A stretch of DNA of 51,755 nt from Natroniella acetigena (GCF_023227745.1 NZ_JALKBX010000014.1:1-51755); one strand, 5' to 3'; shown: positions 24,297 to 34,125, counted from the first letter of the stretch. A program made the numbers and translations. The notes: generated by a model from the sequence alone, not told the origin.

Positions 24297-25305
24297 ACAG
24301 AATTATATTATTCCAATCTTCGTGCCCCAGTTAGGATGTCCTCATGACTGTGTTTTTTGTAATCAAGAAGAGATTACGGGAATTAAAGAGCAGATTAATC
24401 TTAAGCAGATAAGTGAGCGGATAGATGATTATTTAGCTACTATTCCCCGCCAAGCTGATCGAATTGAGGTTGCTTTTTATGGTGGGAGTTTTACTGGTAT
24501 TCCACAACAACTACAGCAAGATTTATTAACTGTAGCTAATAAAAGGTTAGCAAGGGGTAGAATTAATGGAATTAGATTATCAACTCGACCGGATTATATT
24601 GATAGCAAAATTTTAGATTTTTTAAAACAAAATAATGTAACTGCAATTGAATTAGGAGTTCAATCACTTGATAATAATGTCTTAGCTGCTGCAGGTAGGG
24701 GGCATACTAGAGAAGATACTCTACATGCAGTAGAATTAATTAAAGAATATAACTTTGGACTTGGCTTGCAAATAATGCCTGGACTACCCTCTTCTAGTGA
24801 AGATTCTGATTTGGCTACGGGAAGAGGAATAATAAATTTAGGGCCAGAATTCGTAAGAATCTACCCTACGTTAGTTATTAAGAATACTGAATTGGCCCGT
24901 TTATATCAGAGAGGTGTGTATACTCCTTTATCCCTCAAAGAAGCTGTTGGAAGTACAGCAAAATTATTGAATTTATTTAGGAGGGTTAATATAGATGTAA
25001 TTAGGATTGGTTTGCAGCCTTCAGAAAGTGTTAATCAAAAAGAGATTTTAGCTGGGCCATTTCATCCAGCCTTGAGACAGTTAGTTGAATCTAAATTACT
25101 CTTAACTAAGATAGAGGAGAAATTAAAAGAGGTTTCAGTTGGAGATAAGATGAGGATAACTGTTCATCCTAAAGATTTATCAAATTTAAAAGGACAAAAA
25201 AATAAAAATTTTGTATATTTAAAAAAAGAATATGATATTAATGAAATTAGGTTTAACTTAGATGATACCTTGGTTAGAGGAGAAGTTGTAGTTGATTTAC
25301 TTTAA
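24289..25305 (+). CDS. radical SAM protein, Elp3-like
   Basis: 338-residue radical SAM enzyme. The cluster motif is Cys17-x3-Cys21-x2-Cys24 in QLGCPHDCVFCNQ. It is followed by FYGGSFTGIP, RLSTRPDYID, ELGVQSLDNNVL and RIYPTLVIKNTELA, the pattern of the Elp3/COG1243-like group without an acetyltransferase domain. Such genes commonly lie just upstream of smc in clostridia. A role in tRNA modification is possible but unproven. Its start overlaps the rluB end. Confidence 0.85.
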   Translation: MSKQNYIIPIFVPQLGCPHDCVFCNQEEITGIKEQINLKQISERIDDYLATIPRQADRIEVAFYGGSFTGIPQQLQQDLLTVANKRLARGRINGIRLSTRPDYIDSKILDFLKQNNVTAIELGVQSLDNNVLAAAGRGHTREDTLHAVELIKEYNFGLGLQIMPGLPSSSEDSDLATGRGIINLGPEFVRIYPTLVIKNTELARLYQRGVYTPLSLKEAVGSTAKLLNLFRRVNIDVIRIGLQPSESVNQKEILAGPFHPALRQLVESKLLLTKIEEKLKEVSVGDKMRITVHPKDLSNLKGQKNKNFVYLKKEYDINEIRFNLDDTLVRGEVVVDLL

Positions 25306-25324
25306 TAAATTTTTAGAAAATAAA

Positions 25325-25348
25325 GGGATTTTTTCGTTTTCCGTGAAT
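25325..25348 (+). promoter_or_regulatory. candidate SigH promoter of spoVS
   Basis: GGGATTT (25325-25331), a 13-nt spacer and GTGAAT with GAAT at 25345-25348 resemble the SigH consensus (AGGAWWT, then RNNGAAT). spoVS is SigH-controlled in Bacillus. One mismatch in the -35. Confidence 0.45.
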
Positions 25349-25421
25349 ATTATAGTTAAACGACACACTATACATTAATAGAAGTCATAAATGTAGTTAT
25401 AAAATTAAAGGGGGATAAAAC

Positions 25422-25680
25422 ATGGAAATATTAAAGGTATCATCAAATTCAAAACCGAAATCTGTAGCAGGGGCATTAGCGGCTGTTTTAAGAGAAGAAG
25501 GTAGGGTTGAGATGCAAGGTGTTGGTGCTGGTGCAGTTAAAGGCAGTAAAAGCCGTTGCAATTGCAAGGGGCTTTGTAGCACCGAATGGGATAGATTTAA
25601 TAGCTATTCCAGCTTTTACAGAGATAGAAATTGATGGTGAGGAAAGAACAGCGATTAAATTTATTGTTGAGCCTAGATAA
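25422..25680 (+). pseudogene. spoVS: spoVS, frameshifted
   Basis: SpoVS is a small conserved Alba-like protein of about 86 residues needed for spore coat and core assembly. Frame 1 encodes a perfect start, MEILKVSSNSKPKSVAGALA, up to GVGAGAV. The rest (AVKAVAIARGFVAPNGIDLI, then PAFTEIEIDGEERTAIKF, IVEPR) is in the next frame and ends with TAA 25678-25680. Compared with the usual GAGALNQAVKAVAIARGF, two bases seem to be missing near 25545 (GTTAAAGGCAGT). It could be a true mutation, a phase-type switch, a sequencing error, or an untested recoding site. Everything else, including the SigH-like promoter, ribosome site and terminator, looks intact. Confidence 0.85.
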
Positions 25681-25710
25681 AAATTTAAATTTAATTATTT
25701 GCTCTAGTTG

Positions 25711-25741
25711 ACCTATCTACTCTTGTAGGTAGGTTTTTTTA
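25711..25741 (+). terminator. intrinsic terminator after spoVS
   Basis: Stem ACCTATCTAC / GTAGGTAGGT around TCTT with a run of T residues, about 30 nt after the spoVS stop. Confidence 0.9.
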
Positions 25742-25822
25742 TGGGTAATATATTTTATTTTTATTTAATTTATGATAAAATAAAGTTTAGTGTTTCGATT
25801 TTGGTAAGAAGGAGGGACTGGT

Positions 25823-28800
25823 TTGTTTTTAAAACAGATTGAGATTAAGGGATTTAAATCTTTTGCTGATAAAGTACAGATAGATTTTGAACCAGCAATT
25901 ACGGGCATTATTGGTCCTAATGGGAGTGGGAAGAGTAATATTTCGGATGCAGTGAGGTGGGTTTTAGGAGAACAGAGTGCTAAAACACTGCGTGGCTCCA
26001 AGATGGAAGATATAATATTTGCTGGGAGTAAGCAGCGAAGAGCATTAGGGATGGCTCAAGTTTCTTTAACTTTAGATAATAGTCAAGGTGAATTGCCAAT
26101 AGATTATAATCAAGTGACTATTAGTAGAAGGGTAACTCGTAGTGGAGAAAGTGATTACTTAATTAATAATAATATTTGTCGTTTAAAGGATATTCAAGAG
26201 TTATTATTGGATACAGGAATTGGAAAGGATTCCTATTCGATTATTGGACAAGGAAAAGTAGATCAGATCTTGAGTGAGCGTTCTGTAGATAGACGAGAGT
26301 TATTTGAGGAAGCAGCAGGGATTAGTAAACATAAACAGAGAAAAAAAGAAGCAATTAAAAAATTAGATAGTACTGAACAAAAATTAAACCGAGTAGGAGA
26401 TATTATTGAGGAGATAAAACGCCAATTAAATCCTTTACAAGAAGAAGCTACTAAAGCTAAAGAATATAAAAAACATCAAGGTCAATTAAAGGAATTAGAA
26501 GTTAATTTATTATTAAATCAATATGTTCAATTAGATAATAAGTTTGATCAACAGATTTCTATTAAGCAAAAGCTATCATACCAGTTAACCGAAGCTAAGG
26601 CAGGGGTTAATGAATTTGATTTGAAAATAGATAACTGTCAGACAAAACAACAAGAATTAGTAGTAGCAATTGATCAGCATAAAGATGCTCTATTTAATAC
26701 TAAACAGGATTTAGAGCGGCTTGAAAGTAAATTAGAGTTACTTGCAGAAAGGAAAAAGAGTCTTATAGAACAACAAGATAAGGTTAATCAGGAAATAATT
26801 GAGTTAAAAGATAAGATGAGTTTGCTCGAAGAAGAAATTTCTAAGAAAAGAGAAAAGGAGGAAAGTTTAGAGCAGAAGTTACAGCAGAAACTTTCGTTGT
26901 TAGCTAATAAGGAGGAAGAACTTGATCAAATTAGGAAAAAATTAGCAGAAAAATTAGGTTCCAAGCGAGAAATTGAGGATAATAAGTTAACTCAGGCTAA
27001 TCAAATAACTGATTATAAACATCAGGTTGAAAGTTTAACTAAAGAGATTGAACGTTGTCAGCAGGAAAGTGAAGGGTTAATTGAGGTTAAAGAGAAGTTA
27101 CAACAAAAAATTGAAAAAGTTAATGAAGAGAAGGAAGTTAAACTTAAAAAATTAGAAGAAGTTAAAAATAATTTATCCAATTTGCAAGCTGATTATGAAA
27201 GAAAGAAGATAGAACAAGAAGAATTAAAGAAGGAATTAAATACTATCCAGGAGGAGTATCAACAACTAAAAGAGGAATTAAATAATAAAGAATCTAGATT
27301 AAATGTTTTAGAAGGGATGCAAGATAATTATCAAGGTTATTATCGTGGAGTTAAGAACTTACTTAACTATATTAAGCGAACTCAGGATTTAAATGGAGTG
27401 TGTGGAGTAGTAGCTGAATTAATAGAGGTACCTCAAGATTATGAAACGGCAATTGAAGTTGCTTTAGGTAGTAAATTACAGAATGTAGTTGTCGAAGATG
27501 ATCAAGTAGGAAAGAAGGCAATTGAATATTTAAAGGATAATAAAGCTGGAAGAGCTACTATGCTACCCCTTAATTTAGTTACATCACGGTCGCTAAGAAA
27601 GAGTGAAGAACGGGGATTGGAGTTAGAGGGAGCAATTGGGGTGGCTAAAGATTTAATTGATTATCAAGTACAATACCGACCAGTAATTGAAAATATTTTA
27701 GGTAGAGTTATTGTAGCTGAAAATATCGATGCAGCTGTTGAAGTTTCTAAAGCAACTAATAAGCGGGTTAAGGTTGTTACGTTGGATGGAGATGTAGTTA
27801 ATCCTGGAGGAGCAATGACTGGAGGAAGTTATGCTCAAGATAACAATTTATTGGGGCGGAGTCGAGAAATTGAGCAATTAAGAATAGAAGTAAAGAAGCT
27901 TTCTAAAAAGATAACTACTTTGGAGCAACAAGGTCTTGCTAAAAAAGAAGAGCTAGTAATTAATCAAGAACAGATCAAAAAAATAAAGGAAAAATTACAT
28001 CAATTAGAGATTCAAAAGACAACTTTTGAAAAGGACGAGCAGCAATTAGAAAGAGAATTGGCTCGGATTGAGGAAGAGGTTGAGTTTAAAGTTAATAAAA
28101 TTGAACAGTTAGAGCAACAAATTATCGAATTTGAAATTACAAAAGAAGAATTAGTCGATAACTTAAATCAACTGTCTGTGAATGAGGATAATTTAGAGTC
28201 AACAACTGATCAGTTAGAGTCAGAGATTAGTTCAATTGAGCAGAAAGAAGAATTACTTGTTGAGCAGATTACTGATTTAAAGATTGAATTAGCTTCTGTT
28301 AAGGAAGGAAAGAAGAATTTAGAAACTGAATTAATGAAGTTAGAGCAGACTTTTAAGCAAAGTCAACAGCAATTAAAAGAGAAAGAAGAGGAAATTATTA
28401 GGTTAGAAAATAAGCAGGTTCAACTTAAAGATACCGCCCAAAATTTAGCTTTAGAACAGCAAGAGTTAAATTCTAAAGTAGGGAATTTAGAGGAGCAGTT
28501 GCTTAGTTTAAGAGAAGAAAAAAAAGAAGTTAAAGAGCGAATCAATCAGTTTCAGCAACAATCAAAAGAGGTCAGGGAGCGATATCAGAATTTGCAACAA
28601 GAGTATAATCAAATAGAGGTGGAGTTGGCCCAATTAGAAGTTAAATTAACTAACGTTGAAACTAAACTGACTGATGAGTATCAATTAGATATAGACTTAG
28701 TGGTTGAACAGCGAACAGCAATTGAGGATTTTTCTGAGGTTAAAGAAAAGATTAAAAAGTTAAAGCAAGAGGTGAAAAGATTAGAACCGGTTAACTTAGG

Positions 28801-29389
28801 AGCAATTGAAGAGTATAAAAAATTAAATCAACGCTTTGATTTTCTTAAAGAGCAATCTGATGATTTGGCCCAAGCGAAAAAATCATTGCAGAAAGTAATA
28901 GCTGAGATTAATGAAAAGATGGAACAGAAATTTGCTAAAACCTTTAAAGAGGTAAAAGGTGAATTTGAAGATATATTTGTTGATTTATTTGGCGGAGGAC
29001 AAGCTAAATTAACTTTAGAAGATGAAGCTGATTTATTAGAGACAGGTGTGGAGATTAATGCTCAACCACCTGGTAAAAAACTACAGAAGCTATCTTTAAT
29101 GTCTGGTGGAGAAAAGGCTTTAACAGCTACTGCATTAGTATTTGCTTTATTGAAGGTTAATCCGAGTCCTTTTTATGTATTAGACGAATTAGATGCTCCT
29201 TTGGATGCTGCTAATGTAGATCGTTTTGCTAATTATTTGGATAAGTTGTCGTCTCAAACACAATTCATAGTGATCACTCATCGTAAAGGAACAATGAAGG
29301 TTGCAAATTCGTTATATGGTGTTACTATGGAGGAATCTGGTGTTTCAAAATTAGTTTCTTTACAGTTAGATCAACTGGCTGCCTTTTAA
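25823..29389 (+). CDS. smc: chromosome segregation protein SMC
   Basis: 1188-residue SMC ATPase. Walker A GPNGSGKS (31-38) is in the N-terminal head; a long coiled coil follows, then the hinge (about 510-660, with VVAELIEVPQDYETAIEVALG and GGAMTGGSY), a returning coiled coil, and the C-terminal head with signature LMSGGEKALTATAL and Walker B FYVLDELDAPLDAANVDRF. It forms the condensin with ScpA and ScpB encoded 5 kb upstream. The start codon is TTG 25823 behind AAGGAGGGA. Length is typical. Confidence 0.97.
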   Translation: MFLKQIEIKGFKSFADKVQIDFEPAITGIIGPNGSGKSNISDAVRWVLGEQSAKTLRGSKMEDIIFAGSKQRRALGMAQVSLTLDNSQGELPIDYNQVTISRRVTRSGESDYLINNNICRLKDIQELLLDTGIGKDSYSIIGQGKVDQILSERSVDRRELFEEAAGISKHKQRKKEAIKKLDSTEQKLNRVGDIIEEIKRQLNPLQEEATKAKEYKKHQGQLKELEVNLLLNQYVQLDNKFDQQISIKQKLSYQLTEAKAGVNEFDLKIDNCQTKQQELVVAIDQHKDALFNTKQDLERLESKLELLAERKKSLIEQQDKVNQEIIELKDKMSLLEEEISKKREKEESLEQKLQQKLSLLANKEEELDQIRKKLAEKLGSKREIEDNKLTQANQITDYKHQVESLTKEIERCQQESEGLIEVKEKLQQKIEKVNEEKEVKLKKLEEVKNNLSNLQADYERKKIEQEELKKELNTIQEEYQQLKEELNNKESRLNVLEGMQDNYQGYYRGVKNLLNYIKRTQDLNGVCGVVAELIEVPQDYETAIEVALGSKLQNVVVEDDQVGKKAIEYLKDNKAGRATMLPLNLVTSRSLRKSEERGLELEGAIGVAKDLIDYQVQYRPVIENILGRVIVAENIDAAVEVSKATNKRVKVVTLDGDVVNPGGAMTGGSYAQDNNLLGRSREIEQLRIEVKKLSKKITTLEQQGLAKKEELVINQEQIKKIKEKLHQLEIQKTTFEKDEQQLERELARIEEEVEFKVNKIEQLEQQIIEFEITKEELVDNLNQLSVNEDNLESTTDQLESEISSIEQKEELLVEQITDLKIELASVKEGKKNLETELMKLEQTFKQSQQQLKEKEEEIIRLENKQVQLKDTAQNLALEQQELNSKVGNLEEQLLSLREEKKEVKERINQFQQQSKEVRERYQNLQQEYNQIEVELAQLEVKLTNVETKLTDEYQLDIDLVVEQRTAIEDFSEVKEKIKKLKQEVKRLEPVNLGAIEEYKKLNQRFDFLKEQSDDLAQAKKSLQKVIAEINEKMEQKFAKTFKEVKGEFEDIFVDLFGGGQAKLTLEDEADLLETGVEINAQPPGKKLQKLSLMSGGEKALTATALVFALLKVNPSPFYVLDELDAPLDAANVDRFANYLDKLSSQTQFIVITHRKGTMKVANSLYGVTMEESGVSKLVSLQLDQLAAF

Positions 29390-29442
29390 TTGTATATTAA
29401 GTATTAAAAATAGAGAAAATAGATTAGAAAAGGAGGAAGATA

Positions 29443-30576
29443 ATGAGGATTAAAGGAATAGCGAAATTTATAGTAGATAGAATTGTAGAAAGAAGTAATT
29501 ATTTAAGTCAGGGTCGCTCTGTAGGAGCAATTGGTTTTGTTAATCAAGACGGATATATAGATGCTTTATCTGAAGTTGTTAATGGAGGGATCTCTGGCAT
29601 TCCTTACCGTGAGATGTTATCTAAAGTTGTTGAAGCAGATGGTAAGTCTTTATTAGAAATTATTAATCAACTACCTGATAACGCAGTTATTATTACAACT
29701 AATCCAGGGAAAACAGGGATTATTGTAGGAACAGGTGGGGTTAGTATCTTTAATTGTCCTCTAGTTAGGATTGGTGTTAAGATGGGCCAACCTGCTGGGG
29801 TAGGTATCATCTACCCAGAACCTGATTATTTTGAATTGGCTACTGAATCTGAAGAAATTCAATTAGAAAGGTTGACAGCTAAGACGATGGATGAAGAACG
29901 AGAGATATTACGTAACTTATTTAATTTAAGGTTAAAGTACTTAGATATTAGTCAAGAATTAGAAGTAATAGAGATTAAAGAGCAGGAAGTTGATTTTGAA
30001 CAGAAAGAGCAAGATGAATGGGAGGTTCCATTTATTGAGGTCAATTCTCTTTCTAAAGAATTTGCTACCAAACTAGTAGAGAAATCAACTACTGTGGAGC
30101 AAGGTAGAGAAGTAGCAGCTTTTGGTGAGGTTAAAGATGGTCACATTGTCCAAAAAGGAGAGATTGTAGTAGGAGGAATGGGTTATGTTCCATCACGGAT
30201 GTTAGCTTCAAGTTATACTGATATTACTAGAAAATCTTTGCGAGAGGTTTACTCAACAGTAATTCCTAACAATGTAGCGATTGTTCATACTCATCCTGGA
30301 GGGACTGGAGTCATGCATATGGGAGATGCCAAAGCTGGCCCGGGAACATGGGGACGACCTGTTGTGGCTATTGGTCATAATAAAGAAGGGGAGATCAAAG
30401 GGGCTACGGTAATTGAGTTATTATCAGAAGTAGCTGAGCTTGATCAAGAATATGAAAGGATTGGTCAGGAATATTATGAAGCTGAAACCCCAGAAGAAGA
30501 AGCTAAAATAAGAAAGAGGCGTTTTGGGATTGCTCAAGAATATACAGATTTATGCAAATCATTAGAAATTAAGTAA
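29443..30576 (+). CDS. tandem JAMM/MPN-like domain protein, putative metalloprotease
   Basis: 377 residues; family not confidently recognised. The C-terminal half contains [14 protein letters not shown], which fits the JAMM zinc motif HxH-x10-D, preceded by NNVAIV. The N-terminal half looks like a diverged repeat of the same domain: [18 protein letters not shown] aligns with [17 protein letters not shown], and [21 protein letters not shown] aligns with [20 protein letters not shown]. The first copy lacks the zinc ligands. An acidic linker (about 170-195) joins them. It lies between smc and ftsY, 54 nt after smc with RBS AAGGAGGAAG. I infer a cytosolic deconjugating or processing role, unproven. 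Confidence 0.6.
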   Translation: MRIKGIAKFIVDRIVERSNYLSQGRSVGAIGFVNQDGYIDALSEVVNGGISGIPYREMLSKVVEADGKSLLEIINQLPDNAVIITTNPGKTGIIVGTGGVSIFNCPLVRIGVKMGQPAGVGIIYPEPDYFELATESEEIQLERLTAKTMDEEREILRNLFNLRLKYLDISQELEVIEIKEQEVDFEQKEQDEWEVPFIEVNSLSKEFATKLVEKSTTVEQGREVAAFGEVKDGHIVQKGEIVVGGMGYVPSRMLASSYTDITRKSLREVYSTVIPNNVAIVHTHPGGTGVMHMGDAKAGPGTWGRPVVAIGHNKEGEIKGATVIELLSEVAELDQEYERIGQEYYEAETPEEEAKIRKRRFGIAQEYTDLCKSLEIK

Positions 30577-30596
30577 AAAAATTAGGAGGAGAACTG

Positions 30597-31598
30597 ATGT
30601 TAAAGAAGATATTTGGTTTTGGAAAGGAAGAAGAGGTTAAAGAGCAAGAAGTAAATGAAGAACAGGAAGAGACTACAAAAGAAAAACCTGGATTATTTAA
30701 GAGGTTAAAGGATGGTTTAAGTAAGACGCGAGAAGGATTTGTATCTCAAATTCAAAATTTATTTAGTCTTTATTCTAGTATTGATGACGAATTGTATGAA
30801 GATCTAGAAGAGATTTTGATTCAAGCTGATGTTGGTGTTCATACTACGATGAAATTGGTTGATCAGTTAAAGACAGAAGTAAAAGAAAGGAAGATTAAAG
30901 AACCAGAAGAATTAATAGAAATTTTTCAGAAGCAGTTATGCCAACTATTAAGTCAAGATGTAGAGCAAGTTGAAGAGAGTGATCAGCCAACTATATTAAT
31001 GGTAGTAGGAGTTAATGGAGTTGGCAAAACAACAACGATAGGTAAGATTGCTCAACGGGCCAAAAATGCGGAAAAGGATGTATTGTTAGCAGCAGGAGAT
31101 ACCTTTAGAGCAGCAGCTATTGATCAGTTAACAGCTTGGAGTAATAGAGTAGGAACAGAGGTTATAGCCCATCAGGAGGGAGCAGATTCTGCTGCAGTAG
31201 CTTATGATGCAGTTCAAGCAGCTAAATCAAGAGCAACCGATTTATTAATTGTTGATACTGCAGGTAGACTACATACTCAAGCTAATTTAATGGAAGAATT
31301 AAAGAAGATTAAGCGAGTGATAGTAAGAGAAGCAGAAGGGATTAAAGTCGAAGTTTTATTGGTATTGGATGCAACAACTGGTCAGAATGCAATTTCACAG
31401 GCTAAATTATTCAATCAAGAAGTTGATGTAGATGGGATTGCTTTGACTAAATTAGATGGTACAGCTAAAGGAGGAGTAGTAATAGCTATTATGGATGAAT
31501 TGGGCATTCCAATTAAGTTGATTGGAGTTGGAGAAGATCTAGAAGATTTACAAGATTTTGAACCAGAAACATTTATTAATGCTTTATTCGAACAATAA
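30597..31598 (+). CDS. ftsY: signal recognition particle receptor FtsY
   Basis: 333-residue SRP receptor GTPase. An acidic N-terminus is followed by the N domain and the G domain with GVNGVGKTTTIGKIA (P-loop), AGDTFRAAAIDQL, DTAGRLHT and TKLDGTAKGG, and GVGEDLEDLQDF at the end. It docks ribosome-Ffh complexes at the membrane. RBS TTAGGAGGAG precedes ATG 30597. The partner gene ffh lies directly downstream. Confidence 0.96.
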   Translation: MLKKIFGFGKEEEVKEQEVNEEQEETTKEKPGLFKRLKDGLSKTREGFVSQIQNLFSLYSSIDDELYEDLEEILIQADVGVHTTMKLVDQLKTEVKERKIKEPEELIEIFQKQLCQLLSQDVEQVEESDQPTILMVVGVNGVGKTTTIGKIAQRAKNAEKDVLLAAGDTFRAAAIDQLTAWSNRVGTEVIAHQEGADSAAVAYDAVQAAKSRATDLLIVDTAGRLHTQANLMEELKKIKRVIVREAEGIKVEVLLVLDATTGQNAISQAKLFNQEVDVDGIALTKLDGTAKGGVVIAIMDELGIPIKLIGVGEDLEDLQDFEPETFINALFEQ

Positions 31599-31610
31599 TT
31601 GTCTAACTGC

Positions 31611-31639
31611 TTGACAAAAAAATAATTATATGTTATATT
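31611..31639 (+). promoter_or_regulatory. promoter of ylxM-ffh
   Basis: Perfect TTGACA (31611-31616), a 17-nt spacer and TATATT (31634-31639), starting 12 nt after the ftsY stop. Confidence 0.8.
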
Positions 31640-31687
31640 ATCTGCTGTAAAGGGAAAATACTTAACAGCAATTGTAGGTGATCTTTA

Positions 31688-32053
31688 TTGAAGGTAGAAA
31701 AAGTAATTAAAATTGGAAAGTTATTCGCCTTTTATGCTTCTTTATTAACAGAAAGGCAACAAGAGTTTATGAGCTTATACTATTATCATGATCTCTCTTT
31801 AGGAGAAATTGCTCAGCAAAAATTGGTTACTCGGCAGGCTGTTTATGATAATTTAAAGAGATCGGAACAGGCTTTACAAGAATATGAAAAGAAGTTAAAC
31901 TTAGTTAAGTATTATGATAAAATTCAATTAGAAATCGATAATCTAGGGCAGGTAATAGATCAGATTGAATCTCGGCTTGAATTAGAAGAGGTTGAGAATT
32001 TACGGGGGATTTTGGATAGATTACAGACCTATCAGAAGGGGGAATTGATGTGA
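31688..32053 (+). CDS. ylxM: YlxM family helix-turn-helix protein (UPF0122)
   Basis: 121-residue protein with a sigma-70 region 4-like helix-turn-helix: LLTERQQEFMSLYYYHDLSL followed by GEIAQQKLVTRQAVYDNLKR. It then has a coiled-coil tail. Homologues are encoded just upstream of ffh across Firmicutes and are thought to act with the signal recognition particle. It starts at TTG 31688 after GTAGGTGAT. Its last codons ATG TGA overlap the GTG start of ffh. Confidence 0.92.
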   Translation: MKVEKVIKIGKLFAFYASLLTERQQEFMSLYYYHDLSLGEIAQQKLVTRQAVYDNLKRSEQALQEYEKKLNLVKYYDKIQLEIDNLGQVIDQIESRLELEEVENLRGILDRLQTYQKGELM

Positions 32054-33393
32054 TTTTCGAGGGGTTAGCGGAAAAGTTACAGAGTACTTTTGATAAATTA
32101 AAAGGTAAAGGTAAGTTATCCTCGAAAGATGTTAAAACTGCCTTAAGAGAAGTTAAGTTGGCATTGTTAGAAGCGGATGTAAATTTTAAGGTTGTTAAAA
32201 ACTTGATCAATAAAATTGAAGAAAGAGCTGTTGGACAAGAGGTTTTAGATAGTTTAACTCCAGCTCAACAAGTAATTAAGATTGTTAATGAAGAGTTGAC
32301 TGATTTAATGGGGGGCACCCAAAGTAAGATTAATTTTGGGGCCAAATCTCCAACAGTAATTATGGTAGTAGGCTTACAGGGTGCTGGTAAAACAACTACT
32401 GTTGGTAAACTGGCTAAAAGATTTAGAAAAAAAGGAAAAGATCCTTTATTAGTAGCGGCTGATATCTACCGTCCTGCTGCTATTAAACAGTTACAAGTAC
32501 TAGGTGAGAGGATAGAACAGCCAGTATTCAGTATGGGTGACAAACAAAATCCTGTTGATATAGCTAAAGCTGCTATCAGTAATGCCAAGTCAAATGGAAA
32601 TGATATTGTAATTATAGATACTGCGGGACGATTGCATATAGATGAAGACTTAATGAATGAATTAGAAGACATTAAAGGTGCAGTTACTCCTCATGAAATC
32701 TTATTGGTAGTTGATTCTATGACTGGTCAGGATGCTGTTAATGTAGCAGAAAACTTTGATCAAAAATTAGGAATTGATGGTGTTGTCTTAACTAAATTAG
32801 ATGGTGATGCACGTGGTGGTGCTGCTTTATCTATCAGTTCTGTTACAGGACGACCAATTAAGTTTGTAGGGATGGGAGAGAAGTTAGATGCTTTAGAGCC
32901 TTTTCATCCTGATCGAATGGCTTCCCGGATCTTGGGTATGGGAGATGTATTAAGTTTAATTGAGAAGGCTGAGGAGCAGATTGATGCTGAAAAAGCTAAA
33001 GAGCTAGAGGAGAAATTACGAAAAGAAGAGTTTACATTAGAAGATTTTTTAGACCAGATGAATCAAGTTAGAAATATGGGTTCATTAGAGGAAATATTGA
33101 ATATGATTCCTGGAGTAGGCAAACAGCTGAAGGGTCTTAATATGGATGAAGGTCAATTAGACCGGATTGAAGCAATTATTAGTTCAATGACTATTGAGGA
33201 ACGGAGAAATCCAGAAATTATTAATGGAAGTCGACGTCGTAGAATTGCTAATGGAAGTGGGACGACTGTGCAAGATGTCAACCAGCTTTTAAAGCAATTT
33301 AAGCAGACTAAGCAGATGATGAAGCAGATGGGTGATTTACAGAAAGGTAATATGGGTGGATTAAAAGGAAAGATGAAATTTCCTTTCTTTTAA
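32050..33393 (+). CDS. ffh: signal recognition particle protein Ffh
   Basis: 447-residue SRP GTPase. The N domain is followed by the G domain (GLQGAGKTTTVGKLA, ADIYRPAAIKQL, DTAGRLHI, TKLDGDARGGAALS) and a methionine-rich M domain binding 4.5S RNA and signal peptides (IPGVGKQLKG, SSMTIEERRNPEII, GSRRRRIANGSG). GTG 32050 overlaps the ylxM stop, indicating translational coupling. No 4.5S RNA gene was found in the window. Confidence 0.97.
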   Translation: MIFEGLAEKLQSTFDKLKGKGKLSSKDVKTALREVKLALLEADVNFKVVKNLINKIEERAVGQEVLDSLTPAQQVIKIVNEELTDLMGGTQSKINFGAKSPTVIMVVGLQGAGKTTTVGKLAKRFRKKGKDPLLVAADIYRPAAIKQLQVLGERIEQPVFSMGDKQNPVDIAKAAISNAKSNGNDIVIIDTAGRLHIDEDLMNELEDIKGAVTPHEILLVVDSMTGQDAVNVAENFDQKLGIDGVVLTKLDGDARGGAALSISSVTGRPIKFVGMGEKLDALEPFHPDRMASRILGMGDVLSLIEKAEEQIDAEKAKELEEKLRKEEFTLEDFLDQMNQVRNMGSLEEILNMIPGVGKQLKGLNMDEGQLDRIEAIISSMTIEERRNPEIINGSRRRRIANGSGTTVQDVNQLLKQFKQTKQMMKQMGDLQKGNMGGLKGKMKFPFF

Positions 33394-33512
33394 ATAGAAT
33401 TTAAGTTTAAGGCTAAGGTTGAGATTAAGTCAATCTCCAAGAATAGCTGTTTAGTTTTTACTTAGACTTAAACTTGAACTTAACCTTAATTTTGTTAAAG
33501 GAGGTGACAAGA

Positions 33513-33776
33513 ATGGCAGTTAAGATTAGATTAAAAAGAACTGGAGCTAATAGAAATCCTTCTTATAGATTGGTTGTGGCTGATTCTAGAAAGCCACGTG
33601 ATGGAAGATTTATTGAAGAGCTAGGTTTTTATAATCCTACTACTGAACCAGAGACAGTTAAAATTGATGAAGAGAAAGCACTAGAGTGGTTACAAAATGG
33701 TGCTAAACCTTCTAATACTGTTAGGAATATTTTCAGTCGAGAAGGAATTATGAAGAAGTTTGATGAAGCGAAGTAA
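33513..33776 (+). CDS. rpsP: 30S ribosomal protein bS16
   Basis: 87 residues, [22 protein letters not shown]-terminus and [14 protein letters not shown], standard for S16. ATG 33513 is supported by a near-perfect AAAGGAGGTGAC at 33497-33508. A longer in-frame start at 33474 is rejected. Upstream (33400-33490) lie imperfect inverted runs of TTAAGTTTAAG / CTTAAAC type sequence. The order ffh-rpsP-khpA-rimM-trmD is the standard Firmicutes one. Confidence 0.97.
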   Translation: MAVKIRLKRTGANRNPSYRLVVADSRKPRDGRFIEELGFYNPTTEPETVKIDEEKALEWLQNGAKPSNTVRNIFSREGIMKKFDEAK

Positions 33777-33793
33777 GTTTGGAGGTGCTTTAA

Positions 33794-34024
33794 TTGAAGG
33801 CGCTACTAAAAACGATTGTAAGTAATATTGTAGACAAGCCTCATGAAGTATTTGTACGCAAGATAGAAGATAGTAAGACAATAACTTTAAAGTTAACAGT
33901 TGCTGATGAAGATATGGGTAAGGTGATAGGAAAGCAAGGTAAGATTGCGAAGGCTATCAGAACAGTAATCCAAGCAGCAGCAACTAAGGAAGGTAAGAAG
34001 GCTAGCGTAAAGATTATACAATAA
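33794..34024 (+). CDS. khpA: KH domain RNA-binding protein KhpA
   Basis: 76-residue single KH domain (YlqC/KhpA). The GxxG loop is in MGKVIGKQGKIAKAIRTVIQAAA. KhpA pairs with KhpB (EloR/Jag) and binds many RNAs. It starts at TTG 33794 after TTTGGAGGTGC, 17 nt after rpsP. Confidence 0.94.
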   Translation: MKALLKTIVSNIVDKPHEVFVRKIEDSKTITLKLTVADEDMGKVIGKQGKIAKAIRTVIQAAATKEGKKASVKIIQ

Positions 34025-34047
34025 TTACTTGCTAAAATTACTTACTA

Positions 34048-34075
34048 AAGGCTAGGGGCAACTCTAGCCTTTTCT
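34048..34075 (+). terminator. intrinsic terminator after khpA
   Basis: Stem AAGGCTAG / CTAGCCTT with an 8-nt loop and TTTTC tail. It separates rpsP-khpA from rimM-trmD, which are usually one operon. Confidence 0.8.
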
Positions 34076-34125
34076 TAATGAGAGAGTTTAATGTAGGGTA
34101 TATTATAGTATAGTATAGTGGATAG

